Positions 9,812 through 20,555 of a stretch of 64,000 nt of DNA are shown here, piece by piece (positions within the stretch are counted from its first letter, which is position 1; each line of letters starts with the position of its first letter). A model generated the notes under the pieces. That model worked only from the letters and a program-made list of their open reading frames with translations. It made no database searches and had not been told where the DNA came from. The DNA lies in the NCBI RefSeq assembly GCF_039904985.1, contig NZ_CP157005.1, forward strand, positions 2,356,001 through 2,420,000, given 5' to 3'. The position numbers were made by a program, and so were the translations under genes. This DNA comes from Methylomonas sp. AM2-LC (GTDB lineage Bacteria > Pseudomonadota > Gammaproteobacteria > Methylococcales > Methylomonadaceae).

Positions 9812-10001
9812 CATAGGATGCTGTGAGCGTCAGCGAACCGCATCAATTTCCACCCAACCACATTCATTATCACGCCCAAATACAATAGAATTGACAACCG
9901 TAGTAATTGTTGTAGGTAAATACCACTTTGTTAATAGCTTTTAAGATTGATGCGGGTGTAAGGCCTCACGATGCGGTCCGTACCTCACCATATCCTACGC
10001 T
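9812..10001. repeat. GGTTCG-type intergenic repeat, copy 1
   Basis: The left end reads GATGCTGTGAGCGTCAGCGAACCGCA. The right end is its approximate inverse (GATGCGGTCCG...CTCACCATATCCTACG), with an AT-richer middle containing CCACCCAACCACATTCATTATCA. Related copies lie at 13209-13447, 20031-20345, 25478-25690 and 33872-33905. It behaves as a MITE-like non-coding repeat. This copy is more diverged than the others. Confidence 0.7.
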
Positions 10002-10095
10002 GGGCTTAATGTTGACTGGAAAGCATAGTGCATACCCTACGTTGTTGATAAATAAACAACGCAGGGCATGCAGATCCCGATTAAGCCTTTAGTGT

Positions 10096-12129
10096 CTAGA
10101 AGCGGCTAAAATGATGACTTTCACTGTGGTTTTCAAATTCTCGGTTGTTGCTGGACGACGGGGTATATCTGGACTTTTCTTTACCCGTATTGAATTTTGC
10201 CAGGGAATGAATATTCTGCGCTGCGTAGCCGTTAATCTTGAAAAAACTCATCAAGGTTTGTAGTTGCTTAGCTTTACTGTTCATTTCTTCGGCCGTTGCT
10301 GATAGTTCTTCACTGGCCGAGGCATTCTGCTGGGTAATCATGCTCATCTGGTTCATCGCCGTATTAATTTGGTTAACACCGACCGATTGTTCATGAGAAG
10401 CTGCTGCAATTTCCTGCACCAAGTCCGATGTCTTAGCAATACTGGGGACAATTTCGTCCAATAAATGGCCCGCGCTTTCGGCGGTACTCACACTACTACC
10501 GGCCAATTCGCCAATTTCCTGCGCGGCTTTTTGGCTGCGTTCTGCCAGTTTACGTACTTCCGCTGCCACAACCGCAAAACCTTTACCATGATCGCCTGCA
10601 CGTGCCGCCTCAATGGCGGCATTCAACGCCAGCATATTGGTTTGATAGGCAATATCATCAATAATGCTGATTTTGTTCGCAATTTCTTTCATGGCTACCA
10701 CGGTTTGTTTCACAGCTGTGCCGCCCTGGTCGGCTTCTTTAGCTGCTTTGGCAGCCATGCTGTCTGTAATTTTGGCATTATCAGCATTTTGATTAATACT
10801 GGCCGACATTTCTTCAATACTGGCACTGGTTTGCTCAACACTTGCCGCCTGTTCACTGGTGGCTTGCGACAAAGATTGTGAGGTTGCGTCTATTTGTGAG
10901 GAGGCGTTGCCCAGTTCTTCTGCGGCAATAATTACTTCTGAAATTGTCTGCGAGAGTTTGCTAATAGTGTTGTTCACGGTTTCTTTAAACTCTCCCAGCT
11001 GGCCTTGGTAATTGCCAGTCACCGTATGGGTCAGGTCGCCTTGTTCTACCAGGGTTAACACCTGTATGGCTTCGTTGACCGGCAGTATTACGCCATCCAA
11101 AGTGTCATTAAAGCCTTGCACGATTTTACGGTAATCCCCCTGATGTTTGTCTGCATCGGCGCGGGTTTGCAATAATCCGGCTTTGGCAGCAGCAGACAGC
11201 ATAGTCGAGTCGTCAACCACGGCTTGAATAGAAGTGGTCATATTCTGCATTGCTGCCAACATGCCGTTTGTTTCAAGGGTTTTTGTATCCAGCTGTGTGC
11301 TTAAATCACCTGCGGCAATTTTATTGGCCAAATTGGCAACCGTTTGAATATTGCCCAGCATATTGCTCATGGCGGCCATGATGCTTTGTGTATCGCCTGC
11401 TCTTAATTCAATGTGCGCACTAAGATCACCAATCGCCACTTGGTTAGCAATATCGGCCACTTGTTGCGGTTCGCCACCTAATTGGCGCATCAAATTACGG
11501 GTAATAAACCAAGCCAAAACTATGCCCAACAGTATGGCAAGTGCTGTGATGGTAATGATGGTATAAAATTGAGTTTCGTAAGTGTGTTTAGAGTTTTGCT
11601 CGGCTTCGTTCATCATTATAACTTGATGCTCAATGGCGGCTTTTGCAGCATCCATATAAGCGTTATTGGCAGGTGCAAACACATTAATGATAAAGTCCCC
11701 CAGCTTTTTCAAATCTGCTTTTTCGGCTTGTAATTTAAAGAATGCCACGGATTTTTCTGCAGAGTCAGCGCGTTTTCCCATCAGAACGGTATACAATTCT
11801 CTGCCTTTAGGGGTAATGACTAATCCATTTAAGCGCTCTAGATCCACTTTGTTGAGTTCTCGGTTTTTTAGGATCATATTTTTATATTCTTCCTGCTTGG
11901 TGGGATTATCAAGCAAGGCAATATTGCGCATATAGCGACCATTTTCAGAGGCGCGTATTATTACATCGTTGTAAAGTTTAATTTTTGTAAACCTATCTTC
12001 AACTATTGAAGTGGTATTGTTATTCAAGGTGGTGAGGCTCTGAATGGCTAGCCAAGAAATAATGACCATCAAACTTAATATTGAAGCATAACTAAGTCCC
12101 AGCTTTAATGCTATCTTCATATTCTTCAT
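10096..12129 (-). CDS. Methyl-accepting chemotaxis protein
   Basis: A 677-aa transmembrane receptor. Residues ~8-30 and ~192-214 are membrane spans that flank a periplasmic four-helix-bundle ligand region. HAMP-type segments follow (~215-345, with repeated GDLS motifs). The C-terminal signalling hairpin (~390-630) has the hallmark [23 protein letters not shown] and [18 protein letters not shown]. The protein would pass ligand binding to CheA/CheW. No che genes are nearby, so it acts with a distant array. An internal segment between HAMP and signalling domains (~310-340) looks like an extra linker unit. The signal sensed is unknown. Confidence 0.93.
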   Translation of the reverse strand: MKNMKIALKLGLSYASILSLMVIISWLAIQSLTTLNNNTTSIVEDRFTKIKLYNDVIIRASENGRYMRNIALLDNPTKQEEYKNMILKNRELNKVDLERLNGLVITPKGRELYTVLMGKRADSAEKSVAFFKLQAEKADLKKLGDFIINVFAPANNAYMDAAKAAIEHQVIMMNEAEQNSKHTYETQFYTIITITALAILLGIVLAWFITRNLMRQLGGEPQQVADIANQVAIGDLSAHIELRAGDTQSIMAAMSNMLGNIQTVANLANKIAAGDLSTQLDTKTLETNGMLAAMQNMTTSIQAVVDDSTMLSAAAKAGLLQTRADADKHQGDYRKIVQGFNDTLDGVILPVNEAIQVLTLVEQGDLTHTVTGNYQGQLGEFKETVNNTISKLSQTISEVIIAAEELGNASSQIDATSQSLSQATSEQAASVEQTSASIEEMSASINQNADNAKITDSMAAKAAKEADQGGTAVKQTVVAMKEIANKISIIDDIAYQTNMLALNAAIEAARAGDHGKGFAVVAAEVRKLAERSQKAAQEIGELAGSSVSTAESAGHLLDEIVPSIAKTSDLVQEIAAASHEQSVGVNQINTAMNQMSMITQQNASASEELSATAEEMNSKAKQLQTLMSFFKINGYAAQNIHSLAKFNTGKEKSRYTPSSSNNREFENHSESHHFSRF

Positions 12130-12573
12130 GTTTTAACCTTAGGTAGTGTTTTGATTAGTGTACTAAGTTGTTCTGGAAAGTAAGCTAAGTTAGCCTGTCA
12201 CTTTTATAGAAACTACGTAGTTACAGACCTTGATATTCCTGCTTATTCAAAGTAGTTGATACTAGCGTTATTGACAATTCAACAATGCCTGGTTTTGAAC
12301 CAGTGCCACAGTTTATTTAGTATTTCTTTTAACTAAATCACAAAAATGCTAGGGAAATCGAAGTTGCCGTTTGTGTTCGAACAGAACTTAAAAACGAACA
12401 GTAAGCTATTAGTACACAAAACCAAAGCTATATAGCCAGGTTACGTTTAACAACTAGTCGTAATCGCTAATGATGTTAGACTATAACTGTATTTGTATTG
12501 AAGCTTGTTTTAACCTTACCCTGGCAAGCTTGCAATTTACTGAGTATTGTCGTTACTTTTGCTGAGTTTCATT
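12130..12573. other. Intergenic region between divergent genes
   Basis: About 440 AT-rich bases between the leftward chemoreceptor gene and the rightward LOG gene; it must contain both promoters. No repeat, RNA gene or clear operator was seen. Confidence 0.4.
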
Positions 12574-13164
12574 ATGTCTGCTATCACCAGTCTGTGTGTT
12601 TATTGTGGTTCCAGTTCGGGACGATTACCTGTTTATACAGAAGCGGCACTACAGCTGGCAGCCAGTTTAGTCAGTCGCAACATACGCCTGGTGTATGGCG
12701 GTGCCAGTATTGGGTTAATGGGCAGCGTGGCCGATGAAGTCTTACGATTGGGGGGCACAGTGGTGGGGGTAATTCCAAAAGCATTGGCACATAAGGAAGT
12801 GATACATGCCAATCTGACAGAATTGCATATTACCCAATCCATGCACGAGCGTAAATTAAAAATGGCGCAGTTAGCCGATGCGTTTATTGCATTGCCGGGC
12901 GGTATAGGTACCCTGGAAGAATTGTTTGAAATCTGGACATGGGCGCAACTGGGCATGCATAGCAAACCTTGTGGTTTATTAAATGTGGCAGGTTACTACG
13001 ACGGGTTGAACACATTTTTAGAACACGTCATGGCCGAGCAGTTTGTAAAAGCACAGCATCATGCTCTGCTAATGGTTGAAGAACACGCAGATGTGCTGTT
13101 AGAGCGTTTTATGCGTTATCAGCCACCAGCAGTCAGGCGCTGGGTGGACGAAGCCGAGATTTAA
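12574..13164 (+). CDS. LOG-family cytokinin riboside 5'-monophosphate phosphoribohydrolase-like protein
   Basis: A 196-aa Rossmann-type protein. The signature PGGIGTLEELFEIWTWAQLG (~109-128) and the N-terminal VYCGSSSG and VYGGASIGLMG motifs identify the LOG family (TIGR00730). Members split nucleoside monophosphates such as cytokinin precursors into base plus ribose 5-phosphate; in bacteria they may serve nucleotide salvage. The ATG at 12574 matches the family N-terminus, and an upstream ATG at 12547 would add nine atypical residues. Single gene, cytoplasmic. Confidence 0.9.
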   Translation: MSAITSLCVYCGSSSGRLPVYTEAALQLAASLVSRNIRLVYGGASIGLMGSVADEVLRLGGTVVGVIPKALAHKEVIHANLTELHITQSMHERKLKMAQLADAFIALPGGIGTLEELFEIWTWAQLGMHSKPCGLLNVAGYYDGLNTFLEHVMAEQFVKAQHHALLMVEEHADVLLERFMRYQPPAVRRWVDEAEI

Positions 13165-13208
13165 TTTCTTTAGAGTGGTTAACGGGTACTAACCACTACC
13201 TAGCGTTG

Positions 13209-13447
13209 TGATCCTCAATGTGGTTGGGTGCAAATTGTTGCGGTTCGCTGGCACTCACCACAACCTACGCGGGTATACAACAGTCGTAGGGTGTGGTGAG
13301 GCACGAACCGCACCATAAAGCCCTAACCGCCGCCATCCATCTCAAAACAAAACCACAACAAACAATTGCCAAATTTGGATTGTGATAATGCATGTGGTTG
13401 GGTACAAATTGTTGCGGTTCGCTGGCACTCACCACAACCTACGCGGG
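13209..13447. repeat. GGTTCG-type intergenic repeat, two adjacent units
   Basis: Two units share ATGTGGTTGGGT followed by CAAATTGTTGCGGTTCG and end in CACCACAACCTACGCGGG. Between them an inverted end reads CGTAGGGTGTGGTGAGGCACGAACCGCACC. The second unit stops 8 bases before the stop codon of the leftward tolC-like gene. These are non-coding palindromic repeats, inverted relative to the copies at 20031 and 25520. Confidence 0.75.
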
Positions 13448-13455
13448 GCGTCTGT

Positions 13456-14820
13456 TTATTCGGCCGCGACCTCTACCTCCAACTGCTGGTTAATATCAGC
13501 TATATCTTCTTCATTAATAATGCCAGCAATATTTTTTAAGCGTACGATATTCATTAAATACTGGTAACGGGCTTCCAGTAAATCGCGTTTTGCGGAAAAG
13601 AGTTGTTGCTGAGCATTAAGGTATTCAACGCTGGTGCGTATACCCGCACCATAGCTGATGTGGGTAGAATCTAACTGGCTTTGGCTGCTGACTAAGGCTT
13701 GGCTGTAGGCGGCTACTTGCGCAATGCTGGTGGTTAAATTTAAATAGGCACGCTGTGTTTCAAGTTCGGTATGGCGACGTGCCTGACTTACATCATCCAG
13801 GGCTTTTTGTTTATTGATGCTGGCTTGTCTGACGCGTGAGCTGGTAGCACCACCCTGATACAAAGGTACTTGTAATTGCACACCAATGACGCCACTGCTT
13901 AAATCACTACCAAAACCATAGCTACTGCCATTGGCATAGGTTTCGGTATAGTTGGCTACGGCATCTAAAGTGGGTAGATGTTCGGCTTGATTACGGTCTA
14001 TTTCCTGCTCAGCATATTTAGCCATATCTTGCTGAATTTGGATGTTTAAATTATTGTCGGCCGCCACTTCTAACCACTGGTTAAGGTTTTGGCTTAAGGT
14101 ATTGGGCGTGAGATTGGCTTTCACCTTAGCCAGGGTTTGCAGAGGTTCGCCAGTCATTTCCTGTACAGTGCGTTTGGCAATTTCCACGGCAGCTTGTTGG
14201 GCAATTTCCTGGGCAACAATTAAATCATATCTGGCCTGCGCTTCGTTAGCATCGGTAATAGTGGCGCTGCCCACATCGAAACGCGATTTGGCTTCGTCCA
14301 ACTGCCTGACAATGGCGGCTTTTTGCGCCAGAATCAAATTCAGTTTATCTTGCGCTAACAGCACCGCAAAATAATTTTCGGTACTGCGCAACAGCAGGTT
14401 TTGCTGGCTTAAATGTAATTGCTTGTCGGCTTGGTTAACCTGAGTATGCAGTTGTTGCATTTGTACCAGATTTTGCATGCGGAACAAGGGTTGGCGGGCT
14501 TCGAAGCCGTATTGATAACCTTCATAGGAACGTGAACCGCTAGGGAAGGGCAGATTATTGCCCTGATAATGAATATTTATCCGCGAAGCATTGGTACTGG
14601 CATTGAACGACACCGACGGACGATACAAGGCTTTACCCTGTTCTATCAGTTCTTGTGCGGCTTGATTAGCACTTAATGCTGAAGCTAAATTCTGGTCATG
14701 CTGTAAAGCCAGATTATAAATATCTAATAGTGATTGGGGTTTGGGGGCCGCACAGACAGAGCTTGCCCACAACGATACAGTAGCCAAAAAGGCTGGAATA
14801 ATGAGTAGTTGTTTAAGCAT
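13456..14820 (-). CDS. TolC-family outer membrane efflux protein
   Basis: A 454-aa protein with a signal peptide ending near SSVCAA (residue 24) and two repeated OEP halves rich in coiled-coil heptads (~30-230 and ~240-440), as in TolC. The motif LRSTENYFAVLLAQDKL and the segment GVIGVQLQVPLYQGG are typical of the family. It would form the trimeric outer membrane channel for the RND pump encoded just upstream. It is the last gene of the tetR-MFP-RND-tolC cluster, 158 bases after the pump gene. Confidence 0.92.
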   Translation of the reverse strand: MLKQLLIIPAFLATVSLWASSVCAAPKPQSLLDIYNLALQHDQNLASALSANQAAQELIEQGKALYRPSVSFNASTNASRINIHYQGNNLPFPSGSRSYEGYQYGFEARQPLFRMQNLVQMQQLHTQVNQADKQLHLSQQNLLLRSTENYFAVLLAQDKLNLILAQKAAIVRQLDEAKSRFDVGSATITDANEAQARYDLIVAQEIAQQAAVEIAKRTVQEMTGEPLQTLAKVKANLTPNTLSQNLNQWLEVAADNNLNIQIQQDMAKYAEQEIDRNQAEHLPTLDAVANYTETYANGSSYGFGSDLSSGVIGVQLQVPLYQGGATSSRVRQASINKQKALDDVSQARRHTELETQRAYLNLTTSIAQVAAYSQALVSSQSQLDSTHISYGAGIRTSVEYLNAQQQLFSAKRDLLEARYQYLMNIVRLKNIAGIINEEDIADINQQLEVEVAAE

Positions 14821-14978
14821 ATCGAGTTAAAAACCTATATGACAGTCAAAAAATATGAGTACAAATATCCAGAAACTGGAAAACCAAAAAAGTTACCCTA
14901 ATGGAAAGCAGCTATATATGTGCCGAGGTCACGAGGCGCCATCTGTCGCGATTGATGCGCATCCAACCCATCCTACGA

Positions 14979-17900
14979 TTAATCCGGTACCTGTACCCGA
15001 AACCAAGCCGCATACAAAGCCGGTAAAAACAATACTGTTAACAGCGTGGCTATGGTTAACCCCCCCATAATCACCGTTGCCATGGGGCCAAAAAAGCTAC
15101 TGGCTGTGAGCGGTATCATAGCTAGAATGGACGCGGATGCGGTGAGTATAATGGGACGAAAACGGCGTATGGTGGAATCGACTATGGCTTCCCATGCTTC
15201 AACCCCGGCGGCACGGTCCTGGTCGATTTGATCCACCAAAATAACCGAGTTACGCATTATCATGCCGGATAGCGCAATAGCACCCAGCATGGCCACAAAG
15301 CCAAAAGGTCTATCAAACACTAATAATGCCAGGGTAATACCAATCAAACCCAGCGGCGCGGTTAGCACCACCATGGCCACCCTGGAAAAGTTTTGCAGTT
15401 GAAACATCAGTATGGTTAACACCACCAATAAAAATAAAGGAAAACCCGCCGCTACCGAGGCACCGCCTTTGGCTGATTCCTCCACTGCACCACCGGTTTC
15501 AATACTGATACCCATCGGTAATTGCTGTTTAAGCGCAACCAGTTTTTCTTCCACCTGATTAGACACCACCGGCGCTTGTATATCGCCTGTGATATTGGCA
15601 CGCACGATAATGGAAGGGATGCGATTACGTCGCCAAATAACACCGTCTTCAAATTCGTAACGAATGTTAGCAATTTGCGCTAAGGGTACGCCGACGCCTG
15701 ATTGGGTGTTGATCATCAAGTTTTGGATATTGGACAAACTTTTACGTTGCGCTTCCGGGCCACGTGCCACCAGATCAATGCGCTCTATACCTTCGCGGAA
15801 TTCGGTAATATAAAACTCCTGTATACCGCCATTTAACACCGTGGCAATATCGACAGAGCTAACCCCTAACAAACGCGCTTTACTTTGATCAATATCGATT
15901 TTGATGACTTTACTAGGCGCATCCCAATCCAATTGCACATTTACCAGATTAGTATTGCCGCGCATGATGTCTGCAATCTGGTGCGCAATGTCACGGATTA
16001 ACGGAATGTTGTTGCCATTCACCCGAAATTGCACCGGAAACCCTACCGGCGGGCCATTTTCCAGACGCAATACCGAGGCGCGTAAGGCAGGGAAATCGTT
16101 AGCAAATAAGTCTAATAAATCCTTACGCAAGGCTTCGCGATCTGCAATGGTGTTGGTTAAAATAATAAATTGCCCAAATCCACGATGTGCCAATTGGATA
16201 TCCAGCGGCAAATAAAAACGTGGCGCACCATTACCGATATAAGCCACCGAATTATCAATACCCTGATGCTGCTGATTCCAGTTTTTTAACCACAGTTCCA
16301 GTTTTTTAATCTGGGTATCTGTCGCGGCATACGAGGCATTTTCTGCCATGCGTAAATCCACAATTAACTCCAGACGCGTAGAGTCAGGAAAGAACTGTTG
16401 CTGCACTTTACCAAAGCCATAGATAGATAAAGCAAACATCAGCAAGGTAATGGCAATCACGGTTTTACGGTAACGTACACATAGGGTAACTACTCGCCGG
16501 AATATTTGATAAAAACCCGTGTTGTAAATATCGTGATGATGTATTTCCGCAACCTTGGGTTTCAGTTTTAACAGCGCTCTGAACCAGTTGCCCAGTTTAG
16601 ACTGTTGCGGAGCCTGGCTGTAATCGGGTAATAGATGGTAGCCTAAATAGGGTACAAAAATTACCGCCGCAAACCAGGATATTAATAGAGCAATGGCCGT
16701 TACCTGAAAAATGGAACGCGTGTATTCACCTGTTGAAGAGGCGGCGGTGGCGATGGGCAAAAAGCCGGCCACTGTCACCAAGGTTCCGGTTAACATGGGC
16801 ATGGCGGTCGACGTGTAGGCAAACGAAGCGGCGCGGATGCGGCTCCAGCCTTGTTCCATTTTTGCGGACATCATTTCTACAGCAATAATGGCATCGTCCA
16901 CTAGCAAACCCAGAGCAAGGATTAAAGCGCCCAGCGAGATTTTATGCAGACCGATATGCAATCGTTCCATCACCAGAAAGGTACAGGCTAATACCACGGG
17001 TATGGTAATGGCAACCACAATACCCGTGCGTAAGCCTAAGGAAATTAAGCTGATACCCAGTACGATGACCAGTGCTTCGCTGAGTGATTGCACAAAATCG
17101 TGTACCGAATGTTCTACAATTTTAGGTTGCGAGGTAACCGTATTCAGTTCCAAGCCCACTAACATATTTTGTTTAATGCGGGCGATGGCTTTATCCAGCG
17201 CTACGCCCAATTCAATCACATCACCACCATCCACCATGCTGATACCCAGCAGCAAAGTTTCTTTACCTTGATAGCGTACGCGGTCGTGCGGTGGATCTTC
17301 ATAGCCGCGATAAATGCGCGCCACATCGCCTAAGCGAAAATCGCGTTTATTGGAACGCAAGCGTAACTCGCGCAGATCGTCTAAATCGGTATAACGTCCA
17401 GACACGGCAATGCGGATACGTTCTTCCGCAGAATCATAAGTGCCGCCCGCCGCAATGGTATTTTGCGCTTGTAAAGTTTTGATTAAATCCTGTGTGCTGA
17501 TGCCTAAGGTGACCAGTTTGGCATTGGACAATTCGATAAACAAACGTTGTTTTTGTTCGCCAAAAAACTCCACTTTAGCAACATCTTTTACTTTTAGCAG
17601 TTCGTTACGGATTAAATCGGCCTGAATTTTGAGCGCAGCGTTATCAAAACCATCGCCGGTTAAGGCATACATAATGCCGTAAACATCGCTAAATTCATCG
17701 TTAAAGGTCAGGCTTTCCAGTTGTTGCGGCAAAGTGTGGCGAATATCGCCGAGTTTTTTGCGCACCTGATACCACAGTTCCGGTATCGCATCAGACTCGG
17801 TATCGTCCTTGATGGTGACAAAAATCATGGTTTCACCGGGTCTGGAAAAACTGCGCGTGGTATCTAAATGCGGCAGTTCCTGAATTTTCTTTTCCAGCTT

Positions 17901-18143
17901 ATCCGTCACTTGCTCTGCCATTTCCTGTGCGCTGGCTCCCGGCCAGGTGGCACGCACCAGCATCACTTTAAAAGTGAAGGAGGGGTCTTCAGATTGCCCC
18001 AGCTTGGTATAGGTGATCAAGCCTGCCAGGGTAAATACCAGAATAAAATACAGCACCAGAGTTTGATGTTGTAACGCCCAATAGCTTAAATTAAAAGTTT
18101 CGGGAACGTCTGAGTCGGGGTGTTCTAGTTGCGGTCCGCTCAT
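14979..18143 (-). CDS. RND efflux transporter, inner membrane permease
   Basis: A 1054-aa AcrB-type proton-driven pump with the usual twelve membrane spans and two large periplasmic loops. Visible family segments include GQSEDPSFTFKVMLVRATWPG near the N-terminus, LGLLVDDAIIAVE with the paired Asp of TM4 (~405-415), and the C-terminal GGLTIATLLTVLFLPALYA. It resembles the TriC/MexK-like branch of the HAE-1 family more than classical AcrB, judged from the N-terminal motif. Its start codon overlaps the adaptor gene stop (ATGA at 18140-18143), so the two are translationally coupled. Substrates are unknown; drugs, detergents or lipids are possible. Confidence 0.94.
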   Translation of the reverse strand: MSGPQLEHPDSDVPETFNLSYWALQHQTLVLYFILVFTLAGLITYTKLGQSEDPSFTFKVMLVRATWPGASAQEMAEQVTDKLEKKIQELPHLDTTRSFSRPGETMIFVTIKDDTESDAIPELWYQVRKKLGDIRHTLPQQLESLTFNDEFSDVYGIMYALTGDGFDNAALKIQADLIRNELLKVKDVAKVEFFGEQKQRLFIELSNAKLVTLGISTQDLIKTLQAQNTIAAGGTYDSAEERIRIAVSGRYTDLDDLRELRLRSNKRDFRLGDVARIYRGYEDPPHDRVRYQGKETLLLGISMVDGGDVIELGVALDKAIARIKQNMLVGLELNTVTSQPKIVEHSVHDFVQSLSEALVIVLGISLISLGLRTGIVVAITIPVVLACTFLVMERLHIGLHKISLGALILALGLLVDDAIIAVEMMSAKMEQGWSRIRAASFAYTSTAMPMLTGTLVTVAGFLPIATAASSTGEYTRSIFQVTAIALLISWFAAVIFVPYLGYHLLPDYSQAPQQSKLGNWFRALLKLKPKVAEIHHHDIYNTGFYQIFRRVVTLCVRYRKTVIAITLLMFALSIYGFGKVQQQFFPDSTRLELIVDLRMAENASYAATDTQIKKLELWLKNWNQQHQGIDNSVAYIGNGAPRFYLPLDIQLAHRGFGQFIILTNTIADREALRKDLLDLFANDFPALRASVLRLENGPPVGFPVQFRVNGNNIPLIRDIAHQIADIMRGNTNLVNVQLDWDAPSKVIKIDIDQSKARLLGVSSVDIATVLNGGIQEFYITEFREGIERIDLVARGPEAQRKSLSNIQNLMINTQSGVGVPLAQIANIRYEFEDGVIWRRNRIPSIIVRANITGDIQAPVVSNQVEEKLVALKQQLPMGISIETGGAVEESAKGGASVAAGFPLFLLVVLTILMFQLQNFSRVAMVVLTAPLGLIGITLALLVFDRPFGFVAMLGAIALSGMIMRNSVILVDQIDQDRAAGVEAWEAIVDSTIRRFRPIILTASASILAMIPLTASSFFGPMATVIMGGLTIATLLTVLFLPALYAAWFRVQVPD

Positions 18144-19213
18144 GGTTTTGCCTCAATGATTTTACGAACCACTTGATCTTTATTCAAGGTATGTACACCA
18201 GCAATAGCAATGGTTTCGCCCGCTTTTAAACCACTGCGAATAAGTACGCCATCTTCGCGAAATGCGCCGGCATCCACCTCACGCGGCTGCGCGCGGTTAT
18301 TCTCGTCGATAATCCACACACTCTCTTTGCCATTGACTGCGGTTAAGGCAGAGCTGGGAATTAATAAGCCGCTTTCATTAGCACCGGATTGTGGAAACCT
18401 GACGCCAACCGTCATGCCCAAGTTAACAAATGCATCGGCATCTTGCAGGGTGATTCGCACATTAAAGGTGCGCGTAACGGCATCTGCTAGCGGCGAGATT
18501 TCACGCACTACGCCCGGATAGATTTTTTGTTTATCTGCCCACAGTTGTAATTGCACGGGCGCTTGTAGTTTAACTTCAGCCATACGCGATTCCGGCACGC
18601 TGACCAATACATCAATATGGCTGGTATCGGCAATCCGCGCAACCGCTTCGCCCGCTGCAATCACTTGCCCCGGTTCGGCCTGTATAAAGGTGACAACACC
18701 GTTTCTATCTGCCGTTAAAGTATTGTATTCGGTGCGATTATCCGATACCTTGGCTTGCGCTTTAAGTTGTGCCAAGCGCGCGTTAGCGGATTTAAGATCG
18801 GCTTCTTTAACATCCAGCGCAGAAGCAGAGATAAACTGTTTGTCGAATAACTGGCGTTGGCGCAATACTTCCGCCTGTGCCAGGGCTTGACTGGCTTCTG
18901 CCGAGGTAACTTCCGCAATCGCTGCCGCTGCACTTAATTGAGTATCAACGGCATCCAGGCGTGCCAGGGTTTGGCCTTTACTAACCCGCGTGCCGATTTC
19001 CACTTTACGTTCGACAATTTTGCCGGGAATACGAAAACTTTGTATAGACTCATAGCGTGGTAATACTTCGCCCACTAAGCGCATAGCATTATCAGAGGTG
19101 GTGGCAGACACCACCATCACTAGAGCTGGGCGTGGTGGCGGTGGCGCTTCTACGGGTTTGTCACAAGCAATTAATAAGCTTAAGGTCGGTATGATTAATA
19201 ATTGTTTTCGCAT
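18140..19213 (-). CDS. RND efflux periplasmic adaptor lipoprotein
   Basis: A 357-aa membrane-fusion protein. The N-terminus has a lipobox, LLIAC, with Cys17 as the lipidation site, followed by a Pro-rich linker (EAPPPPRPA). It shows the lipoyl halves (EIGTRVSKGQTLARLDAVD and NGVVTFIQAEPGQVIAAG), a hairpin helix between them, and the beta-barrel and membrane-proximal domains. It bridges the pump and the TolC channel. Its ATG directly abuts the stop of the tetR gene (TAAATG), and its stop overlaps the pump start. Confidence 0.94.
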   Translation of the reverse strand: MRKQLLIIPTLSLLIACDKPVEAPPPPRPALVMVVSATTSDNAMRLVGEVLPRYESIQSFRIPGKIVERKVEIGTRVSKGQTLARLDAVDTQLSAAAAIAEVTSAEASQALAQAEVLRQRQLFDKQFISASALDVKEADLKSANARLAQLKAQAKVSDNRTEYNTLTADRNGVVTFIQAEPGQVIAAGEAVARIADTSHIDVLVSVPESRMAEVKLQAPVQLQLWADKQKIYPGVVREISPLADAVTRTFNVRITLQDADAFVNLGMTVGVRFPQSGANESGLLIPSSALTAVNGKESVWIIDENNRAQPREVDAGAFREDGVLIRSGLKAGETIAIAGVHTLNKDQVVRKIIEAKP

Positions 19214-19855
19214 TTATGAAATCCTGTCTGGGTAACGTAACAAGCCGCGCAACATAACGTTTAGCATTAAATTTAAACGTTCTTCAATAGTGGTCCACTC
19301 GACCCACTGGTCTTTTCCTAGGGTAATTTCGATAGAGCAAACACCGTGCATTCCTGCCCACAGGGTTTGCACAAGTAATTCGCAATCGCTAATATCGGCT
19401 CTGAATAAATCCGCCGCAAATACCGCCTGTACTAATTGTTGTATGAGTGCATAACCATCCTGTTCAGCATTACCTTTTTCTATAGCACTGGTGTCAGGAT
19501 CACAATTGGGACGCGGCGTCATAAACATGAGCCGATAATGATTCGGATACTGTAAGGCAAAGTGTGCATAGCCCAGTAAAAACGCTTTTAAGCGTTCTAT
19601 TAAATCGGGGATTTGCGTAATTTTTTGCATATCCCCGGTCAGTGCTAAAAAATCGTTATCGCACACAGCTTGTAACAAAGCGTCTTTATCCGCAAAGTGG
19701 TTATACAGCGTAGTCGCTGAATAATTAATTTTTTTGGCAATTTCGCGCATAGAAACCGCCTCAATACCACGCTCAACAAATAAGCTGCGCGCAGCATCCA
19801 AAATTTGCTTGCGCAAATGTTCACGGTCTTGGTTTGATTTAATTTTTGGAGCCAT
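19214..19855 (-). CDS. TetR-family transcriptional repressor of the efflux operon
   Basis: A 213-aa regulator. The N-terminal helix-turn-helix (residues ~14-60: SMREIAKKINYSATTLYNHFADKDAL) is the typical TetR DNA-binding fold. The C-terminal half is a ligand-binding helical domain. It is the first gene of the operon; the next gene starts right after its stop. A 41-bp palindrome 15 bases upstream of its ATG is the probable operator, so it most likely represses itself and the pump until a pump substrate binds. Confidence 0.93.
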   Translation of the reverse strand: MAPKIKSNQDREHLRKQILDAARSLFVERGIEAVSMREIAKKINYSATTLYNHFADKDALLQAVCDNDFLALTGDMQKITQIPDLIERLKAFLLGYAHFALQYPNHYRLMFMTPRPNCDPDTSAIEKGNAEQDGYALIQQLVQAVFAADLFRADISDCELLVQTLWAGMHGVCSIEITLGKDQWVEWTTIEERLNLMLNVMLRGLLRYPDRIS

Positions 19856-19869
19856 AATTAAATATAAAT

Positions 19870-19910
19870 TTTTAGTTAACGGTGTTAAGTTAACACTGTT
19901 AACTAAAAAT
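19870..19910 (-). promoter_or_regulatory. 41-bp palindromic operator upstream of tetR
   Basis: The outer arms TTTTTAGTTAAC (19870-19881) and GTTAACTAAAAA (19899-19910), plus the inner arms GTGTTAA and TTAACAC around a central G at 19890, make an almost perfect dyad. It contains three GTTAAC/TTAAC-type half-sites. Its place just upstream of a TetR gene that leads an efflux operon fits an autoregulatory operator able to bind two dimers. Confidence 0.8.
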
Positions 19911-20030
19911 GTAAACGAATTTTATGTGCCGATTCAAAAATATTTTTAGGGCATTATCAAGCTATGTATCGCGTAGCTTGTGGTGAGGATTGAAAATAAC
20001 CTTGGGCATCAAAGGCGATAGCTGTATATC

Positions 20031-20345
20031 GCGTAGGTTGTGGTGAGCGCCAGCGAACCGCAACAATTTCCACCCAACAACCTACATAATCAAAACCCAA
20101 TACAGCATAATTGAGAGTTACGGTTTTATTTTGAGATTAAAAACATCGATTAAGGCTTCACGGTGCGGTTCGTAAACTCACCACACCCTAGGCACCAAAT
20201 GCCAACAGACACGCCGCGTAGGTTGTGGTGAGCGCCAGCGAACCGCAACAATTCCCATCCAACAACCTACATTATCAATACCCAATACAACACAATTGAG
20301 AGTTAAGGTTTCATATTGAGATTAATGGCGACGATTAACGCAGTT
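20031..20345. repeat. GGTTCG-type intergenic repeat, two direct units
   Basis: The two units begin at about 20031 and 20215 with GCGTAGGTTGTGGTGAGCGC and continue CAGCGAACCGCAACAATT. The first ends with the inverse GGTGCGGTTCG...CTCACCACACCCTA at 20190; the second lacks this right end. Both share an internal CCCAATACA...ATTGAGAGTTA segment. A short fragment of the same left end lies at about 19967-19987. The remainder of the space up to 20555 holds no gene that I can see. Confidence 0.8.
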
Positions 20346-20555
20346 TACCCAATGCTGATAAACTAAAGCATACCAATTTTGCAGGCTTTATGAGTTGAAT
20401 GTGGTCCTAAACACCGCAAGATAATTATTTATCAATAACATAGATAGTGGCATAAATTGTGCTTAATAAATATCCTAGTTGATTACTCTGCAAAGTTAGG
20501 TGAGTCAAACAATTGCTTTTTATAGTTATATTTAGCCACTTATCGTTGCCTTTAC

